The notes beneath the pieces were generated by a model. It saw only the letters and a program-made list of their open reading frames with translations. It searched no databases and was not told where the DNA came from. The translations under genes and the position numbers were made by a program. Of a stretch of DNA of 48,395 nucleotides, positions 26,060-34,763 are shown in pieces (positions within the stretch are counted from its first letter, which is position 1; every line of letters starts with the position of its first letter). Source of the stretch: Prevotella sp. (GTDB lineage: Bacteria > Bacteroidota > Bacteroidia > Bacteroidales > Bacteroidaceae); the NCBI GenBank assembly GCA_022781445.1, contig JALETQ010000063.1, forward strand, positions 1 to 48,395. The letters are read 5' to 3'.

Positions 26060-27913
26060 TCAATGCCCATGCCAACGAAGACGTGCTTGGGCGGCAGCTT
26101 CTTCGGCATGGTAGGATGAACGAACCATCGGTCCGCTTTCCACATGGGCAAATCCATAGCCAAGAGCCAGTTCTTTGTATCGTTCGAACTGTTCGGGTGT
26201 GACATATTCCGATACCGGAAGGTGCTTGGAGGAGGGTTGGAGATATTGTCCGATAGTCAGAATCTCGCATCCCGTTTCGCGGATGTCACGAATGGTTTCC
26301 TCGATTTCTTCTTTGGTTTCGCCCAATCCGAGCATGAATCCGGTCTTGGCAATCAGCCCTTGAGCCGTGATTGCCCTCAAAACGTCAAGACTTCGGTCAT
26401 AAAATGCCGCACTGCGTACGTTTGGTGTGAGTCTTCTGACGGTTTCAACATTATGACCGACGACATCGGGGCGTGTCGAAAGAACAATGTCGAGAAGTTC
26501 TTTTCGTCCTTGGAAATCGGGTATCAATATTTCAATACCGATTTCGGGATTGGTACTTCTCACACATTCCACCGTTTCTTTCCAATGTTGTACACCCAAA
26601 TCGTCAAGGTCGTCGCGATCGACCGAGGTGATAACGGCATACTTGATGCCCAAGTCACGAATGCTGTCGGCTACGCGTTGAGGTTCTTTCGGGTCAAGCG
26701 GTAGAGGCTTCCCAGTAAGCGTATTGCAGAAACGACAATTGCGTGTACAGATATTCCCACCGATCATGAAGGTTGCCGTGCGGTGTCCCCAGCACTCGGC
26801 TCGATTGGGGCATAGTCCGCTTGTGCATATGGTATTGAGGCTGTTATCGCGGATAATATGCATGGTTCCTTTGTAATTGACCTTTGAACCAATGTTGATG
26901 CGCAACCACGAAGGTTTCGGAGTGTGAGGAGCTCTGCCGAAAAACAAACGTAAGAGATTCTCGAGCTTCATGCCTCTGATAACTTCCGACAAGTCTTTGT
27001 CTTGAAAAACGGCAGATACGGCTTCTCGACTGAAAGCCACCCCTCTGAGAGGCTCGAGAATTTCATGATCGATGTCGCCCAACAAGAAATAGTCGCCTAC
27101 GATATTGACGTTCATCAATATGTCATTCTTGATTTCCAACAAAGCTTCGAATGTACCGATACCTTCGAAACGGTGTTTTTTTACAATGGTATATTTGGGA
27201 TTCTTGCCATAAACGAACTCATCGGATGCGAGTGTCTTTTCTATCTTTTCTATCTCCACAAAATCTTCCGAAGTCAGCTTTCTGCTCCTGTCGCCACAGC
27301 GGTTTCTGCGAGTAAATTCAATGAATTCGTCTATCGAAAGATGGGTATAATCGCCGACATTGACAACGCGTTGCTTCACCGACTTGACTCCTTTACTTGC
27401 CAACTTGACATCAGATGGAGTCAGAGTACCCTCCAAATGTTCGAGATTGGTTTGGTAAAGCAGTGTGTTATGCAACACACTACGGTTTGGAACCTTATAG
27501 AAGGCTGCACCGGCAACCTTTTTCCCATCGACGAGAATATCGTTTCGACCCGATAACTGGGCTTCAACACCTGCATCTTTTAATATATCTGCCACGACTT
27601 GCATATACTCGCAAAAGGTCGAACTGACATCATCATTATTGATAATGAAAGAAAATTGCAGGCACCCTCGGTCAGCATAAACGCACCCTCCCCCACTCTT
27701 ACGACGGAAAATATTGACATCATGAGCCTTACAATAGGATATATTTACTTCACTTTCAATCAATTGATTGCGACCGAGCATGACGGTAGGGTTTACAGTC
27801 CATATAAAAAAGTAATCATCGTCGGTAAAATGACGAGCCACATACTCTTCGACAGCAAAGAAAAAAGGCAGCCCATAGGGTCTACCGGTATCTGGGATGA
27901 TTAAGTAAGTCAT
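26060..27913 (-). CDS. Fused lipoate-protein ligase / lipoyl synthase
   Basis: 617 aa. Residues 1 to ~335 are a lipoate-protein ligase A: FRRKSGGGCVYADRGCLQFSFI, GRNDILVDGKKVAGAAFY with the lipoyl-AMP-binding lysine, and an accessory C-terminal domain (VAFSREAVSAVFQ). Residues ~336-617 are a lipoyl synthase: auxiliary cluster CTSGLCPNRAEC (Cys363, 368, 374), radical-SAM cluster CTRNCRFC (Cys389, 393, 396), and C-terminal RSSYHAEE with the conserved serine. The ligase attaches lipoate or octanoate to E2/GcvH proteins and the synthase inserts sulfur, so one chain could do both steps. The frame is continuous with no internal stop. It is last in the psd-pssA-DUF4834 operon, 15 bp after DUF4834. 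Confidence 0.93.
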   Translation of the reverse strand: MTYLIIPDTGRPYGLPFFFAVEEYVARHFTDDDYFFIWTVNPTVMLGRNQLIESEVNISYCKAHDVNIFRRKSGGGCVYADRGCLQFSFIINNDDVSSTFCEYMQVVADILKDAGVEAQLSGRNDILVDGKKVAGAAFYKVPNRSVLHNTLLYQTNLEHLEGTLTPSDVKLASKGVKSVKQRVVNVGDYTHLSIDEFIEFTRRNRCGDRSRKLTSEDFVEIEKIEKTLASDEFVYGKNPKYTIVKKHRFEGIGTFEALLEIKNDILMNVNIVGDYFLLGDIDHEILEPLRGVAFSREAVSAVFQDKDLSEVIRGMKLENLLRLFFGRAPHTPKPSWLRINIGSKVNYKGTMHIIRDNSLNTICTSGLCPNRAECWGHRTATFMIGGNICTRNCRFCNTLTGKPLPLDPKEPQRVADSIRDLGIKYAVITSVDRDDLDDLGVQHWKETVECVRSTNPEIGIEILIPDFQGRKELLDIVLSTRPDVVGHNVETVRRLTPNVRSAAFYDRSLDVLRAITAQGLIAKTGFMLGLGETKEEIEETIRDIRETGCEILTIGQYLQPSSKHLPVSEYVTPEQFERYKELALGYGFAHVESGPMVRSSYHAEEAAAQARLRWHGH

Positions 27914-27928
27914 AGAATATCTGCTTGA

Positions 27929-28195
27929 TTAAGATTTATCTTCTTCAAAATCCACATATTCACCTTCGTCATCGGCGATGATACGACGATTGACTTGTCG
28001 GCAGTCACGATGGTCTTCAACGTGTTCTTCGACGGTGTTTGTTTCTTGATTGGCCGTCTCGGAACGATGTTGTCGGCTGAGATCATTGAACTGTTGCTTC
28101 ATTCTTCTCACCGAATTGATAAAGAAGAAGATAATCAGTATGCCTACAACAAACAGGCCTAGAAAGATGAACAGTAAAAATTTAAGTATGAACAT
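27929..28195 (-). CDS. DUF4834-like small membrane protein
   Basis: 88 aa from the ATG at 28195; the longer open frame upstream lies inside pssA. A single strong transmembrane helix (MFILKFLLFIFLGLFVVGILIIFFFINS) is followed by a basic patch (VRRMKQQF) and a polar, acidic cytoplasmic tail ending DDEGEYVDFEEDKS. This layout matches the Bacteroidetes family DUF4834. It is separated from pssA by 5 bp and from the lipoate gene by 15 bp. Function unknown; a link with phospholipid synthesis is only positional. Confidence 0.8.
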   Translation of the reverse strand: MFILKFLLFIFLGLFVVGILIIFFFINSVRRMKQQFNDLSRQHRSETANQETNTVEEHVEDHRDCRQVNRRIIADDEGEYVDFEEDKS

Positions 28196-28200
28196 ATCAT

Positions 28201-28896
28201 TCAACGCTTTGCGGTCATACGCGATAGACTCACATACCATACGATGATAAATGGAATGGCAATGACGCGCAGAAAGACCAACATGGGTATACACGAAAGT
28301 AGAAACAGGTAGCGTACACGATTTTCTTTCCATCCCCAGGTTTTGAACTTGAGGGAAAAGAGAGGAATTTCAGCCACCAATATGTAACAACTGTAAAATA
28401 TGAAAAGCAGAATAATCCAAAACGTATACGTCAAGGAGTCGGCATGCTCTCCAACTCCAACTATTAGGGCTCCCCAAAAGAGGGCGTTTGCCGGTGTGGG
28501 CAACCCGATGAAAGATACCGTCTGGCGATTATCGAGGTTGAATTTTGCCAACCTTAATGCCGAGAATGCCGCCATGAGATAAGCGATGTAGGGAATATAT
28601 TGTCCGAAATCCTCCAAAAATGAAGGATAAATGAGTTGCGACATGTAAGTGAAGAGCATGGTCGAAGGTGCGACCCCGAACGTAACAACATCTGCGAGCG
28701 AGTCCAATTCCTTTCCGATGGGTGAAGAAACATGGAGCAAACGCGCGGTCATGCCATCAAAAAAGTCGAAGACCGCACCGATGACAATCCACAACAATGC
28801 CATATCCTGTTGTCCGTAGAAACCATAACTGATGGCGATACAACCCGATATCAGATTGCAACAAGTGATCGAATTGGGTATGTGCTTGGCGATCAT
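28201..28896 (-). CDS. pssA: CDP-diacylglycerol--serine O-phosphatidyltransferase
   Basis: 231 aa integral membrane enzyme with about six hydrophobic segments. The CDP-alcohol phosphatidyltransferase motif DG(x)2AR(x)8G(x)3D(x)3D is complete: DGMTARLLHVSSPIGKELDSLAD. It makes phosphatidylserine from CDP-diacylglycerol and serine. It starts 9 bp after psd, whose product decarboxylates phosphatidylserine to phosphatidylethanolamine, so the two steps are encoded side by side in pathway-reverse order. Standard length and start (MIAKHIPNSITCCNLISG). Confidence 0.96.
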   Translation of the reverse strand: MIAKHIPNSITCCNLISGCIAISYGFYGQQDMALLWIVIGAVFDFFDGMTARLLHVSSPIGKELDSLADVVTFGVAPSTMLFTYMSQLIYPSFLEDFGQYIPYIAYLMAAFSALRLAKFNLDNRQTVSFIGLPTPANALFWGALIVGVGEHADSLTYTFWIILLFIFYSCYILVAEIPLFSLKFKTWGWKENRVRYLFLLSCIPMLVFLRVIAIPFIIVWYVSLSRMTAKR

Positions 28897-28905
28897 GTAA
28901 AAAAC

Positions 28906-29607
28906 TTATTTCAATTTGGCTATCACGGTTCCGTTGCCTGTGGTAATCTGACCCTGTCTGACACAAATTTCTGTGCCTAAAGGCAGATATACGTCGACAC
29001 GAGAACCGAACTTGATAAAGCCAAGATGCTCATCAATAAAGCATTCATCACCTTCCTTGGCATAGGTAACGATGCGCCGGGCCATGGCCCCGGCTATCTG
29101 CCGGCAGAGTATCTGCTGACCGCCCTGTGCCTCTATCAGCACATCGGCATGCTCATTTTCATTACTTGCCTTGGGCAAATAGGCTTTATGGAAATTGCCG
29201 TCACAGTGGATCACCTTGAGTACCCTACCATCGACAGGAAACCAATTGGCATGAACATTGAACAAACTCATGAAAATACTGATCATTAAGCGACGATCGT
29301 TAAAGTACTCGGTTTCATCAACTTCTTCGACAACAACCACTTTTCCGTCAGCCGGTGCTACGACAACATTCTCTGTATCATCTTCGGGGAATATTCTTTT
29401 GGGACACCTGAAGAAGTTAAGAACCACAAAATAAATTGGTCCGAAGATTACGGCAAAAGTCCAAAAAGGCACTTTTGTATCGAAAGAACGCCACAGAATG
29501 ACGCCGACGGCCACCAAAAAGAAAAGGCCAAAGATCAATGTCTCTGTTCCTTCACGATGAATACGAATCTTTTTTATCTTCTTAATACGTTCTAACTTGT
29601 TTCCCAT
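28906..29607 (-). CDS. psd: Phosphatidylserine decarboxylase proenzyme
   Basis: 233 aa. Two transmembrane segments near the N-terminus ([16 protein letters not shown] and [16 protein letters not shown]) precede the catalytic part: [34 protein letters not shown] with the conserved histidine, and the self-cleavage site [10 protein letters not shown], where Ser202 becomes the pyruvoyl group of the alpha chain. It converts phosphatidylserine to phosphatidylethanolamine. It is the first gene of the operon and has a good promoter (TTTG-N20-TATCTTTG) 30 bp upstream, back to back with dnaE. Confidence 0.96.
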   Translation of the reverse strand: MGNKLERIKKIKKIRIHREGTETLIFGLFFLVAVGVILWRSFDTKVPFWTFAVIFGPIYFVVLNFFRCPKRIFPEDDTENVVVAPADGKVVVVEEVDETEYFNDRRLMISIFMSLFNVHANWFPVDGRVLKVIHCDGNFHKAYLPKASNENEHADVLIEAQGGQQILCRQIAGAMARRIVTYAKEGDECFIDEHLGFIKFGSRVDVYLPLGTEICVRQGQITTGNGTVIAKLK

Positions 29608-29636
29608 ATAGATAATTCACCTTTTTGAATCGCCTG

Positions 29637-29668
29637 CAAAGATACGTCTTTTTGTCGTTTTGCGCAAA
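29637..29668 (-). promoter_or_regulatory. Promoter of the psd-pssA operon
   Basis: Read on the minus strand: TTTG (29668-29665), 20 nt, TATCTTTG (29644-29637), then CA. It ends 29 bp before the psd start codon and is divergent from the dnaE promoter. Confidence 0.75.
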
Positions 29669-29683
29669 CTTTTACATTCAATC

Positions 29684-29715
29684 TTTGGATAATTCAAGTA
29701 TAAGACTTAACTTTG
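29684..29715 (+). promoter_or_regulatory. Promoter of dnaE
   Basis: TTTG at 29684-29687, 20 nt, TAACTTTG at 29708-29715. It ends 20 bp before the ATG at 29736 and fixes that start: the open frame from 29625 would run through both promoters. Confidence 0.75.
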
Positions 29716-29735
29716 AACCTCCAAAAATTGCACCC

Positions 29736-32700
29736 ATGGAAGACTTTGTTCATTTACACGTACATACATACTATTCCATCTTGGATGGCATGTCAAGCAT
29801 TCGAAAATTGGTAGACAAAGCTATCGACGACGGAATGAAAGGACTTGCCATTACCGATCATGGTGACATGTTTGGCATTAAGGAGTTTTTTAACTACGTG
29901 GAAGCCGTCAACAAGAAACTCAGAAAGGAAGGGAAGCCTTTGTTCAAGCCTATTTTAGGCTGCGAAATGTACGTGGCACGAAGAAAGAAAACCGACAAAG
30001 TGAAAGATGCCGGTGACATGAGCGGTAAGCATTTGGTAGTCTTAGCCAAGAATCTTCAAGGTTACAAGAACCTCATCAAACTGGTGAGTCGTTCATGGGT
30101 CGACGGTTTTTATATGCGTCCTCGTACCGACAAGGAAGATTTGGAACGCTATCACGAAGGACTTATCGTCAGTTCTGCCTGTCTGGCGGGGGAAGTGCCG
30201 AGTCATATCCTCAAAGGAAACGTTGATGCGGCGCGCGAGTCAATCGCTTGGTTCAAGCGTGTTTTTGGTGACGATTACTATCTTGAACTCCAGCGACACG
30301 AGGTGACCGACCCCAAAGTACGTGCCAATCGGGAGACCTTTCCGTTGCAACAGAAGGTCAATCAAGTCATCATTGAATTGGCAAAGGAGTTTGATGTCAA
30401 GTTGATCGCCACCAACGACGTACATTTTGTCGACAGAGAACATGCTGAAGCTCACGATCACCTGCTGTGTTTGTCAACCGGAAAAGATCTTGACGATCCC
30501 AATCGTATGCTCTATTCCAAGCAGGAATGGATGAAAACGAAAGCGGAAATGAACCAAATCTTCGGTGACATCCCCGAAGTATTGGCAAATACCATCGAGA
30601 TTCTCGACAAAGTCGAAACCTACAGTCTGAACAACGATCCCATCATGCCTTTCTTTCCCATCCCGAACGAATTCGGAACGGAAGAAGATATCAGACAAAA
30701 ATACACGCCGCAACAGATATATGATGAGTTTACGTCCGATGAAAACGGTGAAAATCAACTTCCGGAAGAAGAAGGAAAGACTAAGATTGCGCACTTGGGC
30801 GGTATCGAGAAGCTCTATCGTATCAAGTTCGAAGCAGAATATTTGGCGAAGCTCGCATACGATGGAGCTTATAAACTATACGGAAATCCTTTGACTGATG
30901 AAGTCAATGAGCGCATCAAATTCGAGCTACACATCATGAAAACGATGGGTTTCCCCGGATACTTCCTCATCGTACAAGACTTTATCAACGTGGCGCGCGA
31001 CCAATTGGATGTACTTGTGGGACCCGGACGTGGTTCGGCTGCAGGCTCGGTGGTGGCATATTGTTTGGGGATCACGAAGATAGACCCCATCAAATATGAT
31101 TTGCTGTTCGAACGTTTCCTTAACCCCGACCGTATTTCGCTACCCGATATCGATACCGACTTCGATGATGATGGCCGCGGAAGAGTGCTGAAATTTGTCG
31201 AAGACAAGTACGGACATGACAAAGTTGCTCACATCATCACATATAGTACGATGGCAACCAAGAACTCCATCAAGGACGTGGCAAGGGTTGAAAAACTGCC
31301 ACTCGATATCTCCAACCGCCTTTGCAAAGCCATTCCGGATCGATTGCCGGGAGATCTGAAGATGAATCTGACCAATGCCGTCAACACCACCCCCGAACTG
31401 AGAGATGCCGAGGTGTCTCCCGATCCGAGAATGAGCAACACCATCAAGTATGCCAAGATGTTGGAGGGAACCGTCAGAGGAACAGGTATCCATGCCTGCG
31501 GAACCATCATTTGTCGTGATGCTATCAGCAATTGGGTACCGGTATCGACTGCCGACGATCCCGACAACCGCGAACAGAAAGTACTTTGCACCCAATACGA
31601 TGGTCATGTCATAGAAGAAACCGGTCTGATCAAGATGGACTTTCTGGGTCTGAAAACGCTCTCGGAGTTGAAAGACGCCGTCGAAAACGTCAGGATCAGC
31701 ACCGGCAACATCATTGACCTCGACAAAATACCCATCAACGATGAGAAAACCTATGAGCTTTACCAACAAGGTCAGACTATAGGAACCTTCCAATTCGAAT
31801 CTACCGGTATGCAAAAATATCTCCGTCAGTTGCATCCCACCGTCTTTGAGGATCTCATTGCCATGAACGCTCTGTACCGTCCGGGACCGATGGACTACAT
31901 TCCGGAGTTTATCCGCCGCAAGAACGATCCCTCTTTGGTGGTCTACGATATACCCTGTATGGAGAAATATCTAAAAGATACCTACGGCATTACGGTCTAT
32001 CAGGAACAGGTGATGCTTCTCTCGCGCCAATTGGCCGATTTCACTCGTGGCGAGAGCGATGCCCTCCGTAAGGCAATGGGTAAGAAGAAAAAGGACATTG
32101 TTGACAAAATGAAGCCTAAATTCATTGAGGGCGGAAAGAAGAACGGTCACGATCCGAAAGTGCTTGAAAAGATATGGAGCGACTGGGAGAAGTTCGCATC
32201 CTATGCTTTTAACAAAAGTCATGCCACCTGTTACTCGTGGGTTGCCTATCAGACTGCCTATCTCAAGGCGCATTATCCGGCTCAGTTCATGGCAGCCATC
32301 ATGAGCCGAAGGAAAAATGACATCAAGGAAATCACCAAGTTGATGGACGAATGCAAAGCCATCGGCACCCCTACCCTCGGTCCCGATGTCAATGAAAGTT
32401 ACCTGAAGTTTGGTGTCAACAAAAAGAATGAAATCCGTTTTGGACTCTCAGCCATCAAAGGCATGGGTGAGGCGGCTGCCGAATCCATCATAATGGAAAG
32501 AGAGAAGAACGGAGCTTACGAAGACATTTTCGATTTTGCACAACGCGTTAATCCAGGCAATGTCAATCGTAAGGCTTACGAAAGTTTGGTCCTTAGTGGT
32601 GCGTTCGACAGTTTGGGCATCAAGCGTGAAAGTTTCTTTGAAACGAATGTCAAGGGTGAACTTTTTTTGGACACGCTTGTCAGATACGGACAGCTGTACC

Positions 32701-33452
32701 AGACAGCTAAAGCCGAGTCGCAAAACTCACTCTTCGGTGGGTTCGATACTTTTGATATCGCCACGCCTCCCATTCCCGAAACGACTTCATGGAGTACCAT
32801 TGAAAAACTGAAAAAAGAACGTGAACTGATAGGAATCTACCTGTCCGCCCATCCACTTGACGATTATGAGTTCATCCTCAAGAAACTCTGCAACACACAG
32901 TGTATAGAACTGGGTGACGATTCGGATCGAAAAATGCTTGCTGAACGCAACGAACTTGTACTCGGCGGAATGGTTACCGGAGTACGTGAAGGACTTACAC
33001 GCAAAGGATCCCCCTACGGAGTCGTTAATATTGAGGACTATTCCGGAACCGGTGAACTGGCGTTCTTTGGTGAAGACTGGGGCGAATATCGTGGCAAATT
33101 TATCGAAGGAACACCGGTGTTTGTCAAAGCTCGAAGCATACAGCGCTTCAAAGGCGAAGATAACTATTCGATCAAGGTGTCGGACATGCGCTACCTTCAA
33201 ACCGTAAAGGAGAACAACATTCAATCGGTAACCATTTGTCTGGAAACAGAATCCGTGACACACGACATGGTAGAAGATTTGTTTGAACAGTTGAAGTGTG
33301 TTCCGGGAAACACCAACGTGTTTATCACTTTGGCTGATAAAGCACATGGACAGAATCTGATGCTGCGCAGCAAGACGTTCGGCATCAGTCCCGAAGCCAC
33401 TCTTTTCCGATACATAGAAAAAGAGCTGGGATTGAATTATCTTATCAACTAA
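29736..33452 (+). CDS. dnaE: DNA polymerase III subunit alpha
   Basis: 1238 aa. The N-terminal PHP domain opens with FVHLHVHTYYSILDG and KGLAITDHGDMFG; the polymerase core has VLVGPGRGSAAGSVVAYCLGI and LPDIDTDFDDDGRG, which holds the catalytic aspartates of C-family polymerases. The chain continues with fingers (TYGITVYQEQVMLLSRQLADF), a helix-hairpin-helix region (GLSAIKGMGEAAAESI), and an OB fold (VLGGMVTGVREGLTRKGSPYGVVNIEDYSG). It is the replicative polymerase. The ATG at 29736 is set by the promoter at 29684. The thioredoxin gene follows 38 bp later. Confidence 0.98.
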   Translation: MEDFVHLHVHTYYSILDGMSSIRKLVDKAIDDGMKGLAITDHGDMFGIKEFFNYVEAVNKKLRKEGKPLFKPILGCEMYVARRKKTDKVKDAGDMSGKHLVVLAKNLQGYKNLIKLVSRSWVDGFYMRPRTDKEDLERYHEGLIVSSACLAGEVPSHILKGNVDAARESIAWFKRVFGDDYYLELQRHEVTDPKVRANRETFPLQQKVNQVIIELAKEFDVKLIATNDVHFVDREHAEAHDHLLCLSTGKDLDDPNRMLYSKQEWMKTKAEMNQIFGDIPEVLANTIEILDKVETYSLNNDPIMPFFPIPNEFGTEEDIRQKYTPQQIYDEFTSDENGENQLPEEEGKTKIAHLGGIEKLYRIKFEAEYLAKLAYDGAYKLYGNPLTDEVNERIKFELHIMKTMGFPGYFLIVQDFINVARDQLDVLVGPGRGSAAGSVVAYCLGITKIDPIKYDLLFERFLNPDRISLPDIDTDFDDDGRGRVLKFVEDKYGHDKVAHIITYSTMATKNSIKDVARVEKLPLDISNRLCKAIPDRLPGDLKMNLTNAVNTTPELRDAEVSPDPRMSNTIKYAKMLEGTVRGTGIHACGTIICRDAISNWVPVSTADDPDNREQKVLCTQYDGHVIEETGLIKMDFLGLKTLSELKDAVENVRISTGNIIDLDKIPINDEKTYELYQQGQTIGTFQFESTGMQKYLRQLHPTVFEDLIAMNALYRPGPMDYIPEFIRRKNDPSLVVYDIPCMEKYLKDTYGITVYQEQVMLLSRQLADFTRGESDALRKAMGKKKKDIVDKMKPKFIEGGKKNGHDPKVLEKIWSDWEKFASYAFNKSHATCYSWVAYQTAYLKAHYPAQFMAAIMSRRKNDIKEITKLMDECKAIGTPTLGPDVNESYLKFGVNKKNEIRFGLSAIKGMGEAAAESIIMEREKNGAYEDIFDFAQRVNPGNVNRKAYESLVLSGAFDSLGIKRESFFETNVKGELFLDTLVRYGQLYQTAKAESQNSLFGGFDTFDIATPPIPETTSWSTIEKLKKERELIGIYLSAHPLDDYEFILKKLCNTQCIELGDDSDRKMLAERNELVLGGMVTGVREGLTRKGSPYGVVNIEDYSGTGELAFFGEDWGEYRGKFIEGTPVFVKARSIQRFKGEDNYSIKVSDMRYLQTVKENNIQSVTICLETESVTHDMVEDLFEQLKCVPGNTNVFITLADKAHGQNLMLRSKTFGISPEATLFRYIEKELGLNYLIN

Positions 33453-33490
33453 TCAATCATCAATTATTCACATATTAACAATTAATTAAA

Positions 33491-33805
33491 ATGGAAGTAA
33501 AAATCACAACCGAAAATTTCGAGAGTTACAAAAACGGTGAACTGCCACTGGTAGTTGATTTGTGGGCCACTTGGTGTGGTCCCTGCAAAAAGATTGGCCC
33601 GATCATTTCCGAATTGGCAGAAGAATACGACGGGAAAATCGTTGTGGGCAAATGTGACGTTGAAGAAAACGATGACATTGCCATGGAATATGGCGTGCGC
33701 AGCGTTCCTACCATCTTGTTCTTTAAGAACGGCCAATTAGTCGACAAGTTTGTGGGTGCCGCCAAAAAGAGCGACTTTGATGAAAAGTTCAAAGCTCTTC
33801 TGTAA
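33491..33805 (+). CDS. trxA: Thioredoxin
   Basis: 104 aa, standard thioredoxin length, no signal peptide, so cytoplasmic. The redox motif WATWCGPCKK carries Cys29 and Cys32, and the cis-proline occurs in VRSVPTILFF. It reduces disulfides in ribonucleotide reductase and other targets. It follows dnaE by 38 bp and ends shortly before a strong terminator hairpin at 33875, so it may be transcribed with dnaE or from a weak promoter in the A+T-rich gap. Confidence 0.97.
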   Translation: MEVKITTENFESYKNGELPLVVDLWATWCGPCKKIGPIISELAEEYDGKIVVGKCDVEENDDIAMEYGVRSVPTILFFKNGQLVDKFVGAAKKSDFDEKFKALL

Positions 33806-33874
33806 TTGTATGATAATCTGACGGATGGCTTATCAACACTTTGTTGACCATTAGTAACATCCAACCATTGTATG

Positions 33875-33920
33875 GCGTCGGAAATAGTGTGTCACTCTAC
33901 ACCTTATTTCCGATGCTTTT
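33875..33920 (+). terminator. Intrinsic terminator after trxA
   Basis: GCGTCGGAAATA (33875-33886) pairs with TATTTCCGATGC (33905-33916) with one G-U, with GTGT/ACAC pairing inside, and TTTT follows at 33917-33920. About 70 bp after the trxA stop. No gene was recognised from here to the IS remnant at 34103. Confidence 0.75.
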
Positions 33921-34102
33921 GTATGCAGTTTCTTCTCCTTCTGTACCGAATCTGTTATAAGAAACTTGAACTCGCATTTTCAGATAGTCGACTCGATTGG
34001 TCGCTATTTTTGTCTAAATCGAATGCTACCGAAAGAATCGACAGCCATGATATCGGTGAGCGGACAAAATTTGACTGGAAAACAAAAGCAAGAAGCAAGT
34101 CA

Positions 34103-34374
34103 TTGGTAGTGTCCTAAAAAGTGTGTAAGCTATCTTTCCTTTTTCTCTATTGTTGTTTCTCTTTTCTCTTTGTCCCATCTTTAAAGAGATGTATTTTTCT
34201 ACTATATGTTGTATTTGTTTCCTCCATTGCCACCGCCGCCAATAGAAAGACTACGGCTTGTGGCGATGGCATTGCTGCTCTCATCCTTATCGTTCTTTTG
34301 TACTTTCTATTGAGCCTTTCAATCCAATTGGTAGTATATATGCACCTTTGCACTTCTATAGGGAAGTCCATATA
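34103..34374 (-). mobile_element. IS256-family end with transposase C-terminal fragment, copy 2
   Basis: Nearly identical to 4543-4815, beginning at TTGGTAGTGTCCTAAAAAGT. On the minus strand 34147-34371 reads MDFPIEVQRCIYTTNWIERLNRKYKR... to LFKDGTKRKEKQQ, the last ~75 residues of the transposase. One base lost near 34181 shifts the frame after HLFK relative to copy 1, which reads KRWDKEKRE. Similarity stops abruptly at 34374, so only the terminal ~270 bp is left. It cannot move by itself. The sequence from 34375 to 34677 holds no recognisable gene, only a short GACAGG-N6-CCTGTC hairpin at 34582-34599. Confidence 0.85.
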
Positions 34375-34677
34375 CCGATCTCTTGTATTTTAACACTTCA
34401 AGTTGGATATTTGTTAGTACCAGTTTTTACAGTAAACTCTGTATCGCACTTGTACCGCGGGTGTAAAATGCAAAGTTGATTTCACACCAAAATGACATCA
34501 AAGATACAATGTGAGACACCACGAAACAGTATCATGCCCTTCGACAATAAACCCGATGCCCTTCTTTGAATCACAAAAACGGACAGGGCAGAACCTGTCG
34601 GGGCAGAATCGGATGTTAATTGCCGTTAAGACATTGTTTTTTGTTTGGCAAACATCGCATTTATAGCCAAAAATGAC

Positions 34678-34685
34678 TATCTTTG
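34678..34685 (+). promoter_or_regulatory. -7 promoter element of rho
   Basis: TATCTTTG followed by CA matches TAnnTTTG. The nearest TTTG is about 30 nt upstream, too far for the standard spacing. It predicts a leader of about 75 nt, which could allow the autogenous control known for rho in other bacteria (inference). Confidence 0.6.
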
Positions 34686-34763
34686 CAGTCAATTCAACGT
34701 AAGTACGGTTTCCGCTTCATAGAAACCGACAACATTCAAGAATACATTTCATAATACTTTTAT

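Noticed and set aside
29625..29735. 37-codon N-terminal extension of dnaE
   Set aside because: It runs through two good promoter boxes and lacks similarity to polymerase N-termini; the ATG at 29736 gives the normal PHP start.
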